Part shown: piece by piece, positions 60,527 to 64,000 of the stretch | Layout of the letters: each line of letters starts with the position of its first letter | How positions within the stretch are numbered: position 1 is the stretch's first letter | Source of the DNA: Gammaproteobacteria bacterium | GTDB taxonomy: Bacteria; Pseudomonadota; Gammaproteobacteria; Steroidobacterales; Woeseiaceae | Reading direction: 5' to 3' | Assembly (NCBI GenBank): GCA_030429005.1 | Contig: JAUIDP010000009.1 | Location: 1 to 64,000, forward strand | DNA: 64,000 nt | Notes under the pieces: model-generated | Database searches by the model: none | Told to the model about the DNA's origin: nothing | Seen by the model: the letters and a program-made list of their open reading frames with translations, nothing else | Program-made: the position numbers and the translations under genes

Positions 60527-61897
60527 ATGGCAGCGCTCGAGGAACGCTCCGGTCCGGACTGGCAGGAACTCGACAAAGAGCACTACCTGCATCCATTCAC
60601 GGACCACAAGGACCTGCACAAGAAGAAATCGCGCATCATTACGCATGCCGAGGGGTCGTATATCTACGATGCCGACGGCAACAGGATACTGGATGCGATG
60701 TCCGGGCTGTGGTGTGTCAATGCCGGCTATGGCCGCGACGAACTGATCGAGGCAGCCGCGGCGCAGATGCGCGAGCTGCCGTACTACAACAGTTTCTTCC
60801 AGTGTGCGCATCCGCCGTCGATCGCGCTGGCCAAGTTGCTGCAGGAAGTTTCTCCGCCGCAGATGAACCGCGTGTTTTTTACCGGTTCGGGGTCCGAGTC
60901 GAACGACACGATTGTTCGCATGGTGCGCCGCTACTGGGACCTGATGGGGCAACCGGAACGACAGACGATCATCAGCCGTCACAATGCCTACCACGGTTCT
61001 ACCGTTGCCGCTGCCAGCCTCGGCGGCATGAAGCCGATGCACAGGCAGGGCGGCCTGCCGATTCCCGGTATCGTGCATGTCGACCAGCCGTACTGGTTCG
61101 GCAGTGATCACAGCCAGACGCCCGACGAATTCGGCCTGCAGGCAGCGCGGGCAATCGAAACCGCGATTAATGAGATCGGTGCCGACAAGATCGCCGCTTT
61201 TATCGGTGAACCGATACAGGGTGCGGGCGGTGTCATCGTGCCGCCGGACACTTACTGGCCCGAGGTGCAGCGTATTTGCGACGAGTACGGAGTGCTGCTG
61301 ATTTCCGACGAGGTGATCACCGGGTTCGGGCGCCTGGGCGAATGGTTTGGTGCCGACTTCTACGGAACCCGGCCGGATTTCATGCCATTCGCCAAGGGCG
61401 TGACGTCGGGTTACCTGCCGCTGGGCGGCGTCCTTGTGAGTGATCGTGTAGCGGAGACGCTTATCGACAAGGGTGGCGAGTTCTACCATGGCTACACCTA
61501 TTCGGGGCATCCGGCGGCCTGCGCCGTTGCGATTGCGAATATCAACATTCTGCGTAATGAAGGACTCGTCGAACGAGTGAAGAACGACATCGGACCCTAC
61601 CTGCAAAAGAAATGGCATTCGCTCGGCGAGCATCCGCTGGTTGGCGAAACCCGTATGGTTGGACTGATGGGTGCCTTCGAAATCGTGCAGGACAAGGACT
61701 CATTAGGGCGCTTCGACGAGGATCTTGGCGTTGGTACGATCTGTCGGGACTTCCTGGTCAACAACGGCCTCGTCATGCGGGCGGTCGGCGACACGATCGT
61801 CGCTGCACCACCTTTTATTCTCAGCCATGCGGAAGCCGATGAGATGGTCGAAATTGCCTGGAAATGCCTGGACCTGACACAGAAGGCGATCGAATGA
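60527..61897 (+). CDS. Class III aminotransferase (putrescine/polyamine aminotransferase-like)
   Basis: GSYIYDADGNRILDAMSGLWCVNAGYGRDEL...AFIGEPIQGAGGVIVPPDTYWPEVQRICDEYGVLLISDEVITGFGR...FMPFAKGVTSGYLPLGGVL. Confidence 0.93.
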   Translation: MAALEERSGPDWQELDKEHYLHPFTDHKDLHKKKSRIITHAEGSYIYDADGNRILDAMSGLWCVNAGYGRDELIEAAAAQMRELPYYNSFFQCAHPPSIALAKLLQEVSPPQMNRVFFTGSGSESNDTIVRMVRRYWDLMGQPERQTIISRHNAYHGSTVAAASLGGMKPMHRQGGLPIPGIVHVDQPYWFGSDHSQTPDEFGLQAARAIETAINEIGADKIAAFIGEPIQGAGGVIVPPDTYWPEVQRICDEYGVLLISDEVITGFGRLGEWFGADFYGTRPDFMPFAKGVTSGYLPLGGVLVSDRVAETLIDKGGEFYHGYTYSGHPAACAVAIANINILRNEGLVERVKNDIGPYLQKKWHSLGEHPLVGETRMVGLMGAFEIVQDKDSLGRFDEDLGVGTICRDFLVNNGLVMRAVGDTIVAAPPFILSHAEADEMVEIAWKCLDLTQKAIE

Positions 61898-62862
61898 GCC
61901 GCAAGCAAAGCAACGATAATGCGATAACGCGTGACAGCCTGTACGGAACGACTGCAGAGCCGACCTACTCGGGCATCGTGTCGTTCATGCGCCGCAAGTA
62001 CACCAAGGATCTTGCCGGCGCCGATGTCGCGGTGCTTGGCGTGCCATTCGACACGGCGACGACCAACCGTCCGGGCGCGCGCCTGGGCCCACGGGCAATT
62101 CGCGCTGCATCGGCGATCATGGCCTGGGAAAAAATGTACGGAATGGAATTCGACCCTTTCGACAAGCTGGCCGTGATCGACTGGGGTGACTGCTATTTCG
62201 ACCATGGACGGCCGCAGGGTGTGCCGGACGAAATCATGGAGTGTGCCTACGAGATCATCCGGCAGGGCCCGGCGCTGCTGACGCTGGGTGGTGATCATTT
62301 CATTTCCTACCCGCTCATCAAGGCGCACGTTCGCAAGCACGGCGGCCCGGTGTCGATCCTGCACTTCGACGCACACAGCGATACCTGGGCGGACGAAGAA
62401 GGGCGGATCGATCATGGCACGATGTTCTATTTTGCGGCGAAAGAAGGACTGGTCGACCCTTCGACATCGGTGCAGATCGGATTGCGTACCAGCAACCCGG
62501 ATACGCTGGGGTTCAATGTGCTGGACGCGCCCTGGGTTCACAAGCACGGGATTGAAGCGACAATCGCCGAAGCACGCAAACTGGTGGGCGATACGCCGGT
62601 GTACCTGACCTTTGATATCGATTGCCTGGATCCGAGCTATGCGCCGGGGACCGGGACGCCGGTATGCGGCGGACTGACCTCGCACCAGGGATTGCAGATC
62701 CTGCGCGGATTGCAGGGCATCAACGTTATCGGAATGGACATCGTTGAAGTCGCGCCGGCCTACGATGTCGGCGAAATTACTGCGCTTGCTGCGGCGCAAC
62801 TTGCCATGGAAATGCTGTACCTGTACGCCAGTCGACCGGGCGGGCAGGCATGCACGGTATAG
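61894..62862 (+). CDS. speB: Agmatinase / ureohydrolase family
   Basis: GVPFDTATTNRPGARLGPRAIR, LGGDHFISYPLI, ILHFDAHSDTW, YLTFDIDCLDPSYAPGTGTPVCGGLTSHQ; ATG 61894 in ATGA overlap. Confidence 0.92.
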   Translation: MSRKQSNDNAITRDSLYGTTAEPTYSGIVSFMRRKYTKDLAGADVAVLGVPFDTATTNRPGARLGPRAIRAASAIMAWEKMYGMEFDPFDKLAVIDWGDCYFDHGRPQGVPDEIMECAYEIIRQGPALLTLGGDHFISYPLIKAHVRKHGGPVSILHFDAHSDTWADEEGRIDHGTMFYFAAKEGLVDPSTSVQIGLRTSNPDTLGFNVLDAPWVHKHGIEATIAEARKLVGDTPVYLTFDIDCLDPSYAPGTGTPVCGGLTSHQGLQILRGLQGINVIGMDIVEVAPAYDVGEITALAAAQLAMEMLYLYASRPGGQACTV

Positions 62863-64000
62863 ACAGCGGCCGGGAACATACCGGGTCGTACTACGCCGCG
62901 TCGCGCAAGCTGCAATCAGACTACCCGCAGCTCGATGGCAATCTTGACTGCGATGTCGTTGTCGTCGGCGGCGGGTTCACCGGTGTCTCGACGACATTGT
63001 TCCTGGCCGAGCGCGGCTACGATGTCGTGCTGCTCGAAGCCAGCCGCATTGGCTGGGGTGCTTCCGGGCGCAATGGCGGCCAGCTGATCGATGGATTTAC
63101 CGACACTGACAAATTTCGCCGGAAATTCGGTGAGTCGGCCGCGGAAATGGTTTGGCAGATGGGGGTCGAGTGTCGCGACATCGTCGTACAGCGTATCGAG
63201 AAATACGCAATCGACTGTGACCTCAAGTTCGGCTATCTCGACGTCGCCGCCCGTGGCCGGCCGGCCGAGCTGCGCGGTCTGCAGGCGCACCTCGAGGAAC
63301 GAACGCGGCGTGACTTCCCTTACGAAATGGGGCTGGTCGGCGAGGATGAGTTGCGCGAGTGGATCAGGACTGACGCCTATGTCGCCGGGCTGAGCAATGC
63401 CGGCAATGGTCACCTGCATCCGCTGAACCTCTGCGCCGGCGAGGCACGGGCGGCGGCCGATCTGGGTGCCAGGGTCTTCGAGCAGACGCGCGTAAACAGG
63501 ATTTGCCACGGCGCGCAGCCTGTCGTCGAGACCGGGCATGGCAACGTTTCTGCAAAGAAAGTCGTACTGGCAGGGAATGCCTACCTGCGCGACGCCGAAC
63601 CCCGAATCCGGGATACGATCTTCCCGGCCGGCAGCTATATCATCGCGACGGAGCCGCTGGGCGAGGAACGTGCGCACGAGTTGCTGCCGGCCGATGTCGC
63701 GTTTTGTGAACAGTGTGTTGCCCTGAACTACTTCCGGCTGTCCGCCGACAAGCGGCTGCTGTTCGGCGGCATGTGCAACTATTCCGGCCGTCACCCGCGT
63801 AGCATCAGGGCGGCAATGCTGCCGCGCCTGCTGAAAGTGTTTCCCGCGCTGGCCGACGTCGCGATCGACTACGAATGGGGCGGCAATATCGCGATCAGTA
63901 TCAATCGTTGCCCGCAATTTGGTCGCATCGAGGGCAACACGTATTACGCACAGGGTTTTTCCGGCCACGGCCTCGCACCATCGCACCTGGCCGGAAAGAT
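62850..64000 (+). CDS. puuB: FAD-dependent oxidoreductase (gamma-glutamylputrescine oxidase-like), partial at window edge
   Basis: Open to the window end so absent from the track: ATG 62850 gives MHGIDSGREHTGSYYAASRK...CDVVVVGGGFTGVSTTLFLAERGYDVVLLEASRIGWGASGRNGGQLIDGF...AISINRCPQFGRIEGNTYYAQGFSGHGLAPSHLAGK. Confidence 0.9.
   Translation, partial: MHGIDSGREHTGSYYAASRKLQSDYPQLDGNLDCDVVVVGGGFTGVSTTLFLAERGYDVVLLEASRIGWGASGRNGGQLIDGFTDTDKFRRKFGESAAEMVWQMGVECRDIVVQRIEKYAIDCDLKFGYLDVAARGRPAELRGLQAHLEERTRRDFPYEMGLVGEDELREWIRTDAYVAGLSNAGNGHLHPLNLCAGEARAAADLGARVFEQTRVNRICHGAQPVVETGHGNVSAKKVVLAGNAYLRDAEPRIRDTIFPAGSYIIATEPLGEERAHELLPADVAFCEQCVALNYFRLSADKRLLFGGMCNYSGRHPRSIRAAMLPRLLKVFPALADVAIDYEWGGNIAISINRCPQFGRIEGNTYYAQGFSGHGLAPSHLAGK

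Overview
The window is a 64 kb, GC-rich, densely coding proteobacterial chromosome segment. It looks gammaproteobacterial, with no tRNA, rRNA, IS element, prophage or CRISPR array recognised. Blocks from left to right: assimilatory sulfate genes (cysJ partial, sat, cysC); an acyl-CoA dehydrogenase/phosphotransferase pair; a phenylacetate catabolism cluster (paaZ divergent from paaX-paaI-paaABCDE); fabA-fabB; S-formylglutathione hydrolase coupled to a B3-type metallo-beta-lactamase; a complete cbb3 oxidase and assembly locus (ccoNOQP-orf-ccoG-fixH-like-ccoI-ccoS-safE, minus strand); a PAS hybrid histidine kinase; a TonB receptor-nirS-alginate_export operon; USP, FixJ-type regulator and antiporter; a TetR/HlyD/ABC-2 efflux operon; a ribA-like gene; a cyanophycin cluster (cphB-cphA plus a stand-alone Mur-ligase homologue); phosphate transport; gamma-glutamyltranspeptidase; and a putrescine/agmatine utilisation island. 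The leads I rate highest are: (1) a cphA-coupled Mur ligase homologue that lacks the ATP-grasp domain; (2) a 34-bp perfect inverted repeat, about 46 bp as an RNA stem with G-U pairs, that contains the 3' ends and stop codons of two convergent genes; (3) two genes (ccoS and an NhaC-family antiporter) whose natural 5' ends have no ATG/GTG/TTG and appear to start at ATC and ATT; (4) a NirS with an additional N-terminal cytochrome c domain; (5) paired TetR-type operators. All functional names come from reading motifs by eye. No database search was run.
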